From Candidatus Limosilactobacillus intestinipullorum (GTDB lineage: Bacteria; Bacillota; Bacilli; Lactobacillales; Lactobacillaceae): a stretch of DNA of 64,000 nt. The position numbers were made by a program, and so were the translations under genes. Within the stretch, counting starts at the first letter, position 1; every line of letters starts with the position of its first letter. Below the pieces are notes generated by a model, which ran no database searches, was not told where the DNA came from, and saw only the letters and a list, made by a program, of their open reading frames with translations. This document shows positions 17,159 through 25,545 of this stretch, in pieces. The DNA lies in the NCBI GenBank assembly GCA_019117185.1, contig DXAF01000013.1, positions 1 through 64,000 on the forward strand. The letters are read 5' to 3'.

Positions 17159-18539
17159 AACGTCCCCCCCTTTGGTAGCTCAGTTGGTGGTTAGTAAGTG
17201 CCAGGTGGAAGTCGACTAGTTGGTCAATTGCGGCCAGCTGGTGGCTGATGACCACCATGGTCTGTGGCCGGGCAACTTGCGCCTGACGGATTAGTTGGCA
17301 GACCGCCGCAAAGGACTGCTGGTCAAGGCCGGCAAAGGGCTCGTCTAGTAAGAGGACGGACTGGCCCATCATCAACATTACTAACAGCTGGAGCTTCTTA
17401 CGCTGTCCCCCGCTGAGCGAGTAAACCACCCGGCTTTTGAGCCCGGCGAGCCCCAGCAATTTGAGGGCCGTCGCTAAGTGGTCCTTAAAGTAGGGGTGGT
17501 TACCGTTTCTTTGACTTAGTGTCAACTCCTCACCCACCGTTACGTTGAGGAACTGGTCATTGGCGTGCTGAAAGACTAAGCCTAGTTCGTGCCGGTACTG
17601 CCGGCGCCGGATTGTCTGGATATCGGTCCCTAGGTAGGTGATCTGTCCCTGGTAGGGGAGCAGCCGGGCCAGGGCCTTGAGAAAGGTTGACTTACCACTC
17701 CCGTTGGGCCCCGTTAATAGGGTGATCTTCCCCTCAATCAGGCGTAACTGGGGGATGGTCAGCAGCTGCTGCGGTCCCCGACTAATTGCGACCTGGTTAA
17801 GCTCTAGCGCCGTGGGTCCCGTCGGTAAGGGGGTGACCAGCGCTTGTTGTGCCTGGGTATCTGCAGCAGTTAACAGAGCGGCGCTATCTTTTGGTGAAAG
17901 CTGGTTGACTTGCCGCTCAGTGAAGTGGTAGACGGTCGGGGTGAGGGCCTGGTAACCGTGGCAGTCATGGTCGGCGATCAAGATGGTCACGCCCGTTTTA
18001 ACCAGGGTTGTTAGCTGTTGAATTATAAAGTTACGGTTACCTTCGTCGATACTGGCGAAGGGCTCGTCGAGGAGCAGCACTTGGGCGTGGCGGGCGATAA
18101 CGACGGCGAGGGCCACCCGTTGTTGCTGCCCACCGGACAGGGTCGTTAACGGCCGGTCAGCGAGAGCGGCAATGTTGCAAAAGGCAAGGGCGGCCGCCAC
18201 CCGGTGGGAAATTTGGCTGGGCGCTACCTGCTCGTTTTCTAAGACGAATTCGAGTTCATGCCGGGGGGTGTCTAAGGCAAACTGGGTCAGGGGATCCTGG
18301 AAAAGCATCCCAATTGTGGGCGCCCCGGCGGGAAAGGCGACCTGGCCACTAGTCACCTTTCCCCCATACTTGGGCAAAAGGCCAGCGATCAAGCGTAGAA
18401 GGGTTGACTTGCCACAACCTGACGGCCCCATCAATAGGGCGACTTGTCTCGGTTGAAACTGGACGCTCACCTGGTCAAGTACCGGCTGGTGGTCAGCAAA
18501 TTCAAAGGAAAGGTGGTGGATATCAATAATTGCTGTCAT
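17142..18539 (-). CDS. ykoD: ECF transporter duplicated ATPase (YkoD)
   Basis: One 465-residue chain contains two ABC ATPase domains. The first has Walker A GPSGCGKST, signature LSGGQQQR and Walker B VLLLDEPFA; the second has GPNGSGKST, LSGGQRKK and VLLLDEPFAG. The fused pair replaces the EcfA/EcfA' heterodimer and powers transport through YkoC and YkoE. The gene starts 2 nt after the ykoE stop and overlaps ykoC. Confidence 0.94.
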   Translation of the reverse strand: MTAIIDIHHLSFEFADHQPVLDQVSVQFQPRQVALLMGPSGCGKSTLLRLIAGLLPKYGGKVTSGQVAFPAGAPTIGMLFQDPLTQFALDTPRHELEFVLENEQVAPSQISHRVAAALAFCNIAALADRPLTTLSGGQQQRVALAVVIARHAQVLLLDEPFASIDEGNRNFIIQQLTTLVKTGVTILIADHDCHGYQALTPTVYHFTERQVNQLSPKDSAALLTAADTQAQQALVTPLPTGPTALELNQVAISRGPQQLLTIPQLRLIEGKITLLTGPNGSGKSTFLKALARLLPYQGQITYLGTDIQTIRRRQYRHELGLVFQHANDQFLNVTVGEELTLSQRNGNHPYFKDHLATALKLLGLAGLKSRVVYSLSGGQRKKLQLLVMLMMGQSVLLLDEPFAGLDQQSFAAVCQLIRQAQVARPQTMVVISHQLAAIDQLVDFHLALTNHQLSYQRGGRYESES

Positions 18540-18541
18540 AA

Positions 18542-19102
18542 TTACCCCTTAATAGCGTGGGCCCGGACCAGTAGGTTAACAATCAGCTTAACCAGGATTC
18601 CGGAAAAGACCAGCATGGAAAGGAAACGAACGACCAGCATAACTATTAACATGGTGGGGGCAAAATGGCTATAACCGTTGCGGAACCAGTCCCAAGCAAA
18701 GGTGACCAGGGTGGTGGTAATACTGGTGAGGATGACGGTCAGCCAGTTGTACACCCGGTAGCCAGTCACCGTAAAGCCTAATTCGGTGCCGACCCCTTGA
18801 ACAACACCAGAGAGCAGGTTGGCGGCCCCCCACTGGTCACCAAGAAACATCTCGACTGCGGCCCCGAGAAATTCACCAAGAAAGGATGCTCCCGGAAGGC
18901 GCAGAAGAAAGCCGGCCAAGGGACCAGCCATGCACCAGATCCCCATGGTGATGTCATTGGCCACTGGTCCGTAGCCAATGGGGGTTAAGAGCACGGTGAG
19001 CCCGTTATATACAAAGGCTGCGGCGTAGTAAATTACCCCAAAGATAATGGCAATTAATGCTAATAAAATAATGTCGCGTAAGTGAAAGGTTGCTTTACGC
19101 AT
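18542..19102 (-). CDS. ykoE: HMP/thiamine ECF substrate-binding component (YkoE)
   Basis: This 186-residue integral membrane S component of the YkoE family has about six helices and the conserved PGASFLGEFLGAAVEM segment. YkoE binds hydroxymethylpyrimidine or thiamine. ATG 19102 is chosen because GGAGTG lies about 10 nt upstream and the 87-nt in-frame extension overlaps the leader RNA. It is the first gene of ykoEDC. Confidence 0.92.
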   Translation of the reverse strand: MRKATFHLRDIILLALIAIIFGVIYYAAAFVYNGLTVLLTPIGYGPVANDITMGIWCMAGPLAGFLLRLPGASFLGEFLGAAVEMFLGDQWGAANLLSGVVQGVGTELGFTVTGYRVYNWLTVILTSITTTLVTFAWDWFRNGYSHFAPTMLIVMLVVRFLSMLVFSGILVKLIVNLLVRAHAIKG

Positions 19103-19149
19103 AAAACAAAGACACTCCTTATAAGAAATTAAGATTAAGGCGGCCTTAG

Positions 19150-19190
19150 GTAAAATAAAAACCCCACAATGCAAAAAGCACGGGGGCATT
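19150..19190 (-). terminator. leader terminator of ykoEDC
   Basis: On the minus strand CCCCGTGC...GCATTGTGGGG is followed by TTTTTATTTT. It stands between the riboswitch aptamer and ykoE, so TPP binding probably causes premature termination. Confidence 0.75.
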
Positions 19191-19204
19191 AACTTCGTTT
19201 ATGA

Positions 19205-19305
19205 ATTGATCTTACCGAATCTTCCTCCGCTGGTCTTAACCAGGTCAGGTTCAATGGGTATCATCTCAGCCACGTGGCACCCCAGACATCGTATTAATCT
19301 CACCG
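19205..19305 (-). promoter_or_regulatory. TPP riboswitch (THI element)
   Basis: The minus strand reads GGGGTGCC, GGCTGAGATGATACCC, TTGAACCTGACCTGGTTAAG and CCAGCGGAGGAAGA in order. These are the conserved blocks of the thiamine pyrophosphate aptamer. It lies about 100 nt upstream of ykoE with a terminator between them. Confidence 0.96.
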
Positions 19306-19396
19306 CAAATTATACAGTAAAACGAAAGTAAATTCAAATTCCCAACAAACCGTTGTACAATAAAGCTGTTTTAATTTTACGAATGGGAGAAGAATA

Positions 19397-20182
19397 ATGT
19401 CTGGAATTACCTTTTTTGTGGTCCTCATTATTATTGGTATCTTAGCAGGGATCGTTAGTGCGGCGGCCGGACTGGCCTCGCTAATTTCCTACCCCGCTTT
19501 ACTAATGATGGGCTTGTCCCCGGTGATGGCAAACGTCACCAGTGCTTGGTCAACGGTGGGGAGTGCCTACAGTTCAATCATTGCCTCCACTAAGGAATTG
19601 CGGCATGACCGTAAGCAGATGTGGATGATTATCCCGCTGGTATTTGTCGGGGCGGTAATTGGGGCCATCCTACTTTTTGCATTACCCGGGAAATTATTTC
19701 AGGAGCTGGTACCGTTTTGTATTGCCGTGGCCGGTATTATCCTGATGTTTCCCCATCGGGCACGGCAGGGACAAGGTGCGATGGCCGCTAATACGCAATC
19801 GCTGGGCCGTCACCGCTTGTATACTGCGTTGACGGTCATTGGCGTGTTCCTAGTCGGAATTTACGCTGGTTACTTCAATGCCGGGGCCGGTGTGATGATG
19901 CTGACCCTCTTGTCAGTGGTTAACCGACAAAAGAGCTTTGCCGTTAATAATGCGTTGAAGAACGTGGCGATGACAGTGACTAACACGATTGCCGTGATTA
20001 TCTTTGCCTTTGAAACGACGATTGAGTGGAACTACGTGATTCCGTTGTTCATCGGCAACATTGTCGGTGGGGCGCTAGGTCCGGTAATTGTCCGTCACCT
20101 CCCCGGCCGGTTGATGCAACTGATCGTGGGAATTGGTGCGCTGATCCTAGCGGTCTCTTTAGTCGTCCGCAATTTTATGTAA
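19397..20182 (+). CDS. TauE/SafE-family permease
   Basis: A 261-residue membrane protein with about eight helices. The inverted halves begin GILAGIVSAAAGLASLISYP and FLVGIYAGYFNAGAGVMMLT, characteristic of the sulfite/organosulfonate exporter family. Substrate unknown. GGGAGAAG precedes ATG. It is transcribed alone, divergently from the thiamine transporter leader. Confidence 0.88.
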   Translation: MSGITFFVVLIIIGILAGIVSAAAGLASLISYPALLMMGLSPVMANVTSAWSTVGSAYSSIIASTKELRHDRKQMWMIIPLVFVGAVIGAILLFALPGKLFQELVPFCIAVAGIILMFPHRARQGQGAMAANTQSLGRHRLYTALTVIGVFLVGIYAGYFNAGAGVMMLTLLSVVNRQKSFAVNNALKNVAMTVTNTIAVIIFAFETTIEWNYVIPLFIGNIVGGALGPVIVRHLPGRLMQLIVGIGALILAVSLVVRNFM

Positions 20183-20197
20183 CATGACTGCTGCGGC

Positions 20198-20256
20198 ACA
20201 TAAAGGCGGCCTTCAGTATTCGAGCTTTCGAACGCTGAAGGCCGCCTTTATGTTAA
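20198..20256. terminator. bidirectional terminator
   Basis: ACATAAAGGCGGCCTTCAG pairs with CTGAAGGCCGCCTTTATGT around a GC-poor loop containing GTATTCGAGC, between convergent genes. Confidence 0.92.
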
Positions 20257-20257
20257 A

Positions 20258-21223
20258 TTAGTTCTTTTCCTGTTGATAAATGTTGTCGAGACCAATATTA
20301 ACCATGTTTTTGATCGCCGTGGTGGTGTAAAAGGCAACGTGGGGGGTGATGATAACGTTCGGCATGGCAGCCAGGGTCCGGTAGTCCGCGGGAAGCTGGT
20401 CAACCGGGACATCCTTACGGAAAAACGCTGCTTCATTGGCCAGGGTGTCAAGACCGGCACCGGCAATCTGGTGACTTTCTAGCGCTGCAATCAGGGCGGC
20501 CGTATCAACTAGTCTGCCCCGGGACATGTTAATTAAGATGGCGTTATCCTTCATCTTGTGCAGCTCTGGTGCACCAATCATCCCTTCGGTGGCCGACGTG
20601 AGCGGCGTGTGGAGGGAAATAATATCAGACTGGGTAATTACGCTGTCAAAGTCGGTATATTCGACCACAGACTCGTACTCAACCTTGTGGCTCCGGTTGT
20701 AGGCAATTACCTTGGCGCCCAGGGCCCGGTAGAGGCGGGCGGTTTCACCACCAATGTGGCCCAGGCCAATTAAACCGACGGTCAGGTTGTAGATTTCGTT
20801 GCTGATTAGGTGGGGGTTAAGGCTAAACTTCCCCTGGGCCATTTCGGCACGGTATTCACCTAGCTTTCGTAATAGGGCCAGCGCCTGGGTTAGACCCATT
20901 TCGGCAATGGCCCGCGGTGAGTAGGCGGGGACGTTGGTGACCTTGATGCCATGTTTTTGACATTCAGCCAGATTAACAAAATCAACACCGGCGGAGCGGA
21001 CACCGATATACTTCAGTCCCATTTGGGTAAACTGCTGGTAGAAGTCGGCACCACCTAACGTGGATGGTTGCTGGACAGACACACCGACGCAGTCGGCCGC
21101 TTCCGCAAGGTTGGCACTTGAAAGGGGCGCTGAGATTAGCTTGACTTCGACATGGTGGTCCTTACTCCACTGTTCAAAGTAGGGCTTTTCCGCGGGAACG
21201 ACACTATAAGCAGCAATTTTCAT
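20258..21223 (-). CDS. D-2-hydroxyacid dehydrogenase (D-lactate dehydrogenase-like)
   Basis: A 321-residue NAD-dependent reductase. The Rossmann motif GLGHIGGETARLYRALGAK and the catalytic-region segments RSAGVDFVNL, NMSRGRLVDTAAL and TPHVAFYTTTA are all present. It probably interconverts a 2-oxoacid and its D-2-hydroxyacid, such as pyruvate/D-lactate or 2-oxoisocaproate. ATG 21223 is chosen because GGAGAG lies upstream and the residues before it do not resemble the family. Confidence 0.9.
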   Translation of the reverse strand: MKIAAYSVVPAEKPYFEQWSKDHHVEVKLISAPLSSANLAEAADCVGVSVQQPSTLGGADFYQQFTQMGLKYIGVRSAGVDFVNLAECQKHGIKVTNVPAYSPRAIAEMGLTQALALLRKLGEYRAEMAQGKFSLNPHLISNEIYNLTVGLIGLGHIGGETARLYRALGAKVIAYNRSHKVEYESVVEYTDFDSVITQSDIISLHTPLTSATEGMIGAPELHKMKDNAILINMSRGRLVDTAALIAALESHQIAGAGLDTLANEAAFFRKDVPVDQLPADYRTLAAMPNVIITPHVAFYTTTAIKNMVNIGLDNIYQQEKN

Positions 21224-21276
21224 TGTTCTTCTCTCCTTATGCTTTTTATTTTCACTAATTATACCGGAATTTTTGG

Positions 21277-21326
21277 CAAAATAAAAAGGGCGGCCAGTAT
21301 TTGGATTTTCCAAACACCGGCCGCCC
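21277..21326 (-). terminator. terminator of the nucleoside hydrolase gene
   Basis: On the minus strand GGGCGGCCGGTGTTTGG pairs with CCAAATACTGGCCGCCC, followed by TTTTTATTTT. Confidence 0.9.
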
Positions 21327-21365
21327 GTAGTCATCTTAGGACTGTCAGTCCCGCATTATTAAATT

Positions 21366-22331
21366 CTAGTGTTCCTTGAACAGGTTAGTCAGGTGGTCCA
21401 TGAAGACCTTCAGGTACCGTTCCTTATCAACGTTAACCGCAATCTTAACGTTCGGGTTCGGGTCGTTTAACTTAGCGTTGTCACCAACCGTCCGGCCGTA
21501 GAATGGGCTGTCTGGATCGTATTCACAACGCATGAACAGACTAATCGTCTTAACAAACGATGGGTCAATTCCCACACCAACGGCCAGTGGGTCGTGAAGT
21601 GCACAACCACGCTTATCAATGTCAAGGTTGTAGTAAGCGTCGATGTAGAAGTCAGTGATGTCGGCGTAAGCCTTACCGGCCTTCGTACCGAGGTCCCGCC
21701 ACTGTTGGGTTTCCTTCTTCGTCAAGAGGGTCCGTAGGGTAACGTCTAAGCCAACCATCGTCAATGGCAAGCCGGACTTGAAGACTTCGTCAGCTGCCTT
21801 GGCATCTTGATTGATGTTAGCTTCGGCTGCGGGCGTAACGTTGCCGTCAACCGTCAGGGCCCCACCCATGAAGGTAACGTTGCCGATCAAGTGGGCAATT
21901 TCAGGGTCCTTCTTCAAAGCAGCGGCCAGGTTGGTCATTGGGCCAGTTGGGATAATGATGAGGTCCTTACCGTACTTGTGAGCCGCATCGATATAAAAGT
22001 CGACACCGGATTCTTCTTCCAAACTCCGTTGTGGGGCAGGTAATTCTACCTCCCCGATACCATTGTTACCGTGGATATCTTTGGAAACTTGCATCACGTT
22101 AAAGTGATCAGAAGTGCTGGAGTGTGGTAAGCCCTTGAAGACTGGAATGTCAGTGTGGCCCAATAGTTCCAGTAGCTTCAGGCTGTTTTCAGCACAAACG
22201 TCGAGCAGGTTATTACCATATGAACTAACAATCCCGATCAGATCAACTTCTGGATCGGCCAGGGCGTATGCGATTGCTAAGGAGTCGTCAACACCAGTGT
22301 CCAAATCAAGGATCATTTTTCTTTTTGCCAT
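21366..22331 (-). CDS. inosine/uridine-preferring nucleoside hydrolase
   Basis: The 321-residue enzyme cleaves the N-glycosidic bond of ribonucleosides, giving free base and ribose for salvage and energy. The N-terminal LDLDTGVDDSLA holds the calcium-binding Asp cluster, and the conserved His near the C-terminus is in CALHDPLAVG. Specificity cannot be read from the motif. A palindromic operator-like site lies about 85 nt upstream, suggesting control by a LacI-family repressor or CcpA. Confidence 0.92.
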   Translation of the reverse strand: MAKRKMILDLDTGVDDSLAIAYALADPEVDLIGIVSSYGNNLLDVCAENSLKLLELLGHTDIPVFKGLPHSSTSDHFNVMQVSKDIHGNNGIGEVELPAPQRSLEEESGVDFYIDAAHKYGKDLIIIPTGPMTNLAAALKKDPEIAHLIGNVTFMGGALTVDGNVTPAAEANINQDAKAADEVFKSGLPLTMVGLDVTLRTLLTKKETQQWRDLGTKAGKAYADITDFYIDAYYNLDIDKRGCALHDPLAVGVGIDPSFVKTISLFMRCEYDPDSPFYGRTVGDNAKLNDPNPNVKIAVNVDKERYLKVFMDHLTNLFKEH

Positions 22332-22413
22332 AATTTGTCCCCTCCAAAAGGTTTAACTAAAAATTTATCTACAACTACATCTTAGTGTACTTCTACCTTG
22401 AACACAATGTTCA

Positions 22414-22430
22414 TGGTAGCGCTTTTACCA
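22414..22430. promoter_or_regulatory. palindromic operator (LacI-type or cre-like)
   Basis: TGGTAGCGCTTTTACCA has inverted arms TGGTA/TACCA and the GCGC core of LacI/CcpA-family operators. It lies upstream of the nucleoside hydrolase start. It departs from the cre consensus at a few positions, so a dedicated repressor is also possible. Confidence 0.5.
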
Positions 22431-22566
22431 AAAGTTTAGCATTGATATATCAGCACGTCAAACCTTTTACTATAAAAAGATTGCCTTGCTTGTGACTCTT
22501 TGATCAGGACGAGGTTCAGCCGAGTGATGGTATAATGGAATTAACATACAGGAAAGGACCTCAATT

Positions 22567-23562
22567 ATGGAAGAAATGTATGACGTGACGATCGTCGGTG
22601 GTGGACCCGCGGGAATGTTTGCGGCCTTTTATTGTGGCTTACACGAACTGCGGACCCAATTAGTTGAAAGCCTCCCACAATTAGGTGGGCAGGTAGCGGC
22701 CCTCTACCCCGAAAAGCAAATCTGGGATGTCGCTGGGATGCCAGGCGTAACCGGCCAGGAATTGGTGAACCGGCTAAACCAGCAAATGGCCATTGCCCCC
22801 GTTGACCAGTTCTTAAATGAAACGGTCGATGACGTGGTCAAGGAGGCTGATGGGACCTTTACCATTAAGTCGGCCCAACGGACTTCTTGTTCCCGGGCGG
22901 TAATCGTTGCGCTTGGTAATGGCGCATTTACCCCCCGCAAGCTGAGCTTAAACGGGGCGGACGAGGTAGAAGGCCACCAGTTACACTACTTTGTCAAGCA
23001 CGCGGCCGATTATACCGGCCAGCGGGTGGCGGTACTTGGCGGTGGGGATTCGGCCATCGACATCGCACTGATGCTTGAGCCGGTCGCTAAGGAAGTTAGT
23101 ATCGTGCACCGCCGGGATGAATTCCGGGGTCTTGAACACACCGTGACGAAACTCCAGCAGTCCAAGGTGAACCTGGTGACCCCATACCTGCCTAAAGAAA
23201 TTGCGGTCGAAGACGACCAGAGTGTTACCCTGAAGTTAAAGAAGCGGCGTAGTGACGAGGAACGCGAATTACACGTGGACCAGCTAATTGTCAATTACGG
23301 TTTTACGTCTAACAATGCCGCGCTGAATAAGTGGTCGCTGGGGCTAGCCAGCGAGCATCACTTAATTAAAGTTGATTCAATGATGAAGACGAACGTTGAC
23401 GGGGTCTATGCAATTGGTGACGGGGTGACCTTCCCTGGTAAGGCGGCCCTAATCGCGGCGGCGTTTGGCGAAGCACCAACTGCCGTGACCGCAATTGCTA
23501 AGCAACTTTATCCGGATAAAAAGATTGCAATGCACAGCTCTTCAATGCATCTCGGTAAATAA
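22567..23562 (+). CDS. ferredoxin-NADP(+) reductase, thioredoxin reductase-like
   Basis: The 331-residue flavoprotein has FAD motif VGGGPAGMFAAFYC, NADPH motif VLGGGDSAIDIAL, and C-terminal GVYAIGDGVTFPGKAALIAA. It lacks the CxxC of thioredoxin reductase, so it fits the YumC-type reductases that move electrons between NADPH and ferredoxin or flavodoxin. AGGAAAGG is upstream of ATG. It is monocistronic. Confidence 0.92.
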   Translation: MEEMYDVTIVGGGPAGMFAAFYCGLHELRTQLVESLPQLGGQVAALYPEKQIWDVAGMPGVTGQELVNRLNQQMAIAPVDQFLNETVDDVVKEADGTFTIKSAQRTSCSRAVIVALGNGAFTPRKLSLNGADEVEGHQLHYFVKHAADYTGQRVAVLGGGDSAIDIALMLEPVAKEVSIVHRRDEFRGLEHTVTKLQQSKVNLVTPYLPKEIAVEDDQSVTLKLKKRRSDEERELHVDQLIVNYGFTSNNAALNKWSLGLASEHHLIKVDSMMKTNVDGVYAIGDGVTFPGKAALIAAAFGEAPTAVTAIAKQLYPDKKIAMHSSSMHLGK

Positions 23563-23615
23563 AATAAAGCGGAAGCACGTTTCACTTAGTATGAAGCGCG
23601 GTTCCGCTTTATTAG
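23562..23615. terminator. bidirectional terminator
   Basis: AAAGCGGAA and TTCCGCTTT stem with an internal GCACG/GCGCG region, between convergent genes; it overlaps the end of the minus-strand gene. Confidence 0.8.
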
Positions 23616-23831
23616 TTTATCAATAATATCAAGAATCAGTTTTACTAACAGGCACAAGTTCATTAGTAACCACAGCTTGGTAGCGGCCCCCCAGCCGACC
23701 GGACGCAAGCCAAAGTGGAACAAAAGGTCGAAGAGGATAATTAACAGGATGTACAGCAGGTTTGCCCGTAAGATGTCCTTCGACCACTTGTGCGTGACGA
23801 TGTATCGCCAAATTGTCTTAATTCTTTGCAT
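23586..23831 (-). CDS. small membrane protein, unknown function
   Basis: 81 residues with two hydrophobic stretches (LLYILLIILFDLLF and LWLLMNLCLLVKLIL) and basic ends. AGGGGGCG precedes ATG. Family not recognised. It follows a 30-residue frame by 16 nt on the same strand, so the pair may be one transcript. Confidence 0.6.
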   Translation of the reverse strand: MQRIKTIWRYIVTHKWSKDILRANLLYILLIILFDLLFHFGLRPVGWGAATKLWLLMNLCLLVKLILDIIDKLIKRNRASY

Positions 23832-23847
23832 TTAATGCGCCCCCTAA

Positions 23848-23940
23848 TTAGCCGATGTTTGCGTAAACCACGGCGACAATAAAAAAGAGGAGGGCGGTTA
23901 AGTATGAAACCTTTAGATTATTACGCATTGAAATCCCCAT
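23848..23940 (-). CDS. 30-residue single-pass membrane peptide
   Basis: The frame encodes a basic N-terminus (MRNNLKVS) followed by a hydrophobic helix (YLTALLFFIVAVVYANIG). GGGGA lies before the internal ATG at 23928, which may be the true start and would give 26 residues. Short peptides of this form are often membrane regulators or toxins; nothing specific supports either. Confidence 0.45.
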   Translation of the reverse strand: MGISMRNNLKVSYLTALLFFIVAVVYANIG

Positions 23941-24038
23941 CTTAATCAGTTTGATTGATCAAAAGCAATTGTAATATTACCCACCTATAATATAATAAAG
24001 TTGTTTTTGAAAATTGTAAACGAGAGTGTTGAACACTT

Positions 24039-24704
24039 ATGACCTTAAAACTAAAACATTTAATTTATCTTATTTTTTGCTGTCTGGTAGTGGGGGTGGT
24101 ATTAAGCCACCGGGTTCAAACGGTTCACCGCCAGCAAGCAATCCAAGAGGCCCAACGTGCTAAGCAGATGACACAAAAGACTAAGCAAGCAGCCCATGCG
24201 ACAAGTACGGCCGCGGTGGGAGCTATGCGGCAGCCGATTAACTGGCGTAAGTCCTCCGAGACGAAACCATACCCTAATTTGGCAGCAGCTAAGCACCTCT
24301 GGGTAAAGGTCCAGCTTAAGCAGAACCGGACGTACGTGTATGATGGTAAGAAGTTAATCTACACAATGTATTGCACCGGGGGAAAGTACCGAACCGACCC
24401 GAAAACCGGCGAGCAAAAGAGCATGACACCGACGGGAACCTACCACATTGAAGACCAACGTGGTGATAGTTTCTATAATTCAGAACTCCAGGAAGGGGCT
24501 AAGTACTACGTTTCCTGGAAGAACCACGGTACGTACCTCTTCCACAGTGTGCCAACCAGCAGCGGTGGCAAGATTAATACCAAGGAAGCGGCTAAACTGG
24601 GGAAAACACAAGGCTCACATGGCTGCGTTCGGCTGTCAGTACCGGATGCACGATGGTTTTCCAAGACGGTGCCGGTCGGTACCAAGGTTGTAATTACTAA
24701 TTAA
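24039..24704 (+). CDS. L,D-transpeptidase (YkuD domain)
   Basis: A 221-residue exported protein: one N-terminal membrane anchor, a linker, then a YkuD catalytic domain from about residue 95. The active site GSHGCVRLS places the nucleophile Cys at 196. The upstream HSVPTS region supplies the second conserved His. Such enzymes form 3-3 cross-links in peptidoglycan or attach proteins to it; lactobacillus members may instead act as carboxypeptidases. It converges on a relative that lacks these residues. Confidence 0.9.
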   Translation: MTLKLKHLIYLIFCCLVVGVVLSHRVQTVHRQQAIQEAQRAKQMTQKTKQAAHATSTAAVGAMRQPINWRKSSETKPYPNLAAAKHLWVKVQLKQNRTYVYDGKKLIYTMYCTGGKYRTDPKTGEQKSMTPTGTYHIEDQRGDSFYNSELQEGAKYYVSWKNHGTYLFHSVPTSSGGKINTKEAAKLGKTQGSHGCVRLSVPDARWFSKTVPVGTKVVITN

Positions 24705-24900
24705 CCTGGGAATGGACAAACTTAAGACCGAAGAGGACTAAGTTAACGATTACCAGGGCGATAATAGTGGTCCAAAAAGAGAAGCGGACCAGGGGAACAA
24801 GAAAACCGAGGAGATTGTAAAAAATGACGGCAAGAACTAGCTCGCCGTTACAAATGATAACCTCCTTGAGAAACTTTGGTGAAAAGTAATCCGACAACAT
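24697..24900 (-). CDS. small membrane protein downstream of the inactive YkuD-like gene
   Basis: 67 residues with two hydrophobic segments. A perfect GGAGG lies 7 nt before ATG, and the gene starts 11 nt after the preceding gene, so it is very likely real and co-transcribed. Its end overlaps the convergent L,D-transpeptidase by 8 nt. Family not recognised. Confidence 0.65.
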   Translation of the reverse strand: MLSDYFSPKFLKEVIICNGELVLAVIFYNLLGFLVPLVRFSFWTTIIALVIVNLVLFGLKFVHSQVN

Positions 24901-24911
24901 GTAAAACCTCC

Positions 24912-25478
24912 TTAGCGGATAATGATTGGTATGCCCTTAGGAAGGGCCTGGATCCATCGGGCGTCTGGCTTTGACAACTGGATGGTACCCGGAACCTTAA
25001 CGGGGTCTTGGAGCCAGTTATTGCCGACGCGGTGCTGGTTAACCGCGGCAACCGATTCAAAGTAGAAGTGGTGACCAAATTCGGACCAGTCAAAGCCGGT
25101 CACTAAGGTAGTCCCCCGCTTTTGGTAAAGCTGCTGACCGGACTTAGCCTGGCTGGTTAAGTGCTGGGGATACAGGTTTATTTGGGCGTGCATCATGTAG
25201 ATTACCCGTGACCCGGTCAATACGTACACGCGTTTAAGGGCTGGTTCCGCAACGAGGCGGAGCTTTTTAGTATGCGCCAGAGACGGGTAGTTTTTGTGCT
25301 CCGATGGGTGGTGGCAGTTTACTGACCGCATGAGGTTCACGTTGCGGACCTGGCTGTGGCAGGTGGCTTCGGGGATAAATTTGCCAGCGTCAAGGTAGGT
25401 ATGGACATTGACGACCAACACCATTACCAAAAAAAGACTGAGCGTAATTAAACTAAGTCGCTTTAATTCACTATTCAT
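24912..25478 (-). CDS. YkuD-like protein lacking the catalytic motif
   Basis: A 188-residue membrane-anchored protein resembling the neighbouring transpeptidase from YPSLAHTKKLRLV onwards. Where the active relative has GSHGCVRLSVPDARW, this one reads KVPGTIQLSKPDARW: the His, Cys and Arg are replaced by Pro, Thr and Gln, while the PDARW that follows is kept. It therefore cannot use the YkuD mechanism. A structural or regulatory partner role is plausible but unproven. Confidence 0.75.
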   Translation of the reverse strand: MNSELKRLSLITLSLFLVMVLVVNVHTYLDAGKFIPEATCHSQVRNVNLMRSVNCHHPSEHKNYPSLAHTKKLRLVAEPALKRVYVLTGSRVIYMMHAQINLYPQHLTSQAKSGQQLYQKRGTTLVTGFDWSEFGHHFYFESVAAVNQHRVGNNWLQDPVKVPGTIQLSKPDARWIQALPKGIPIIIR

Positions 25479-25545
25479 GGTTGGATTCCTTTGTAGTAAA
25501 ATACATGTGGCTATCTTAGCACACTTTTAGGCGGGGAGCGTAAGT

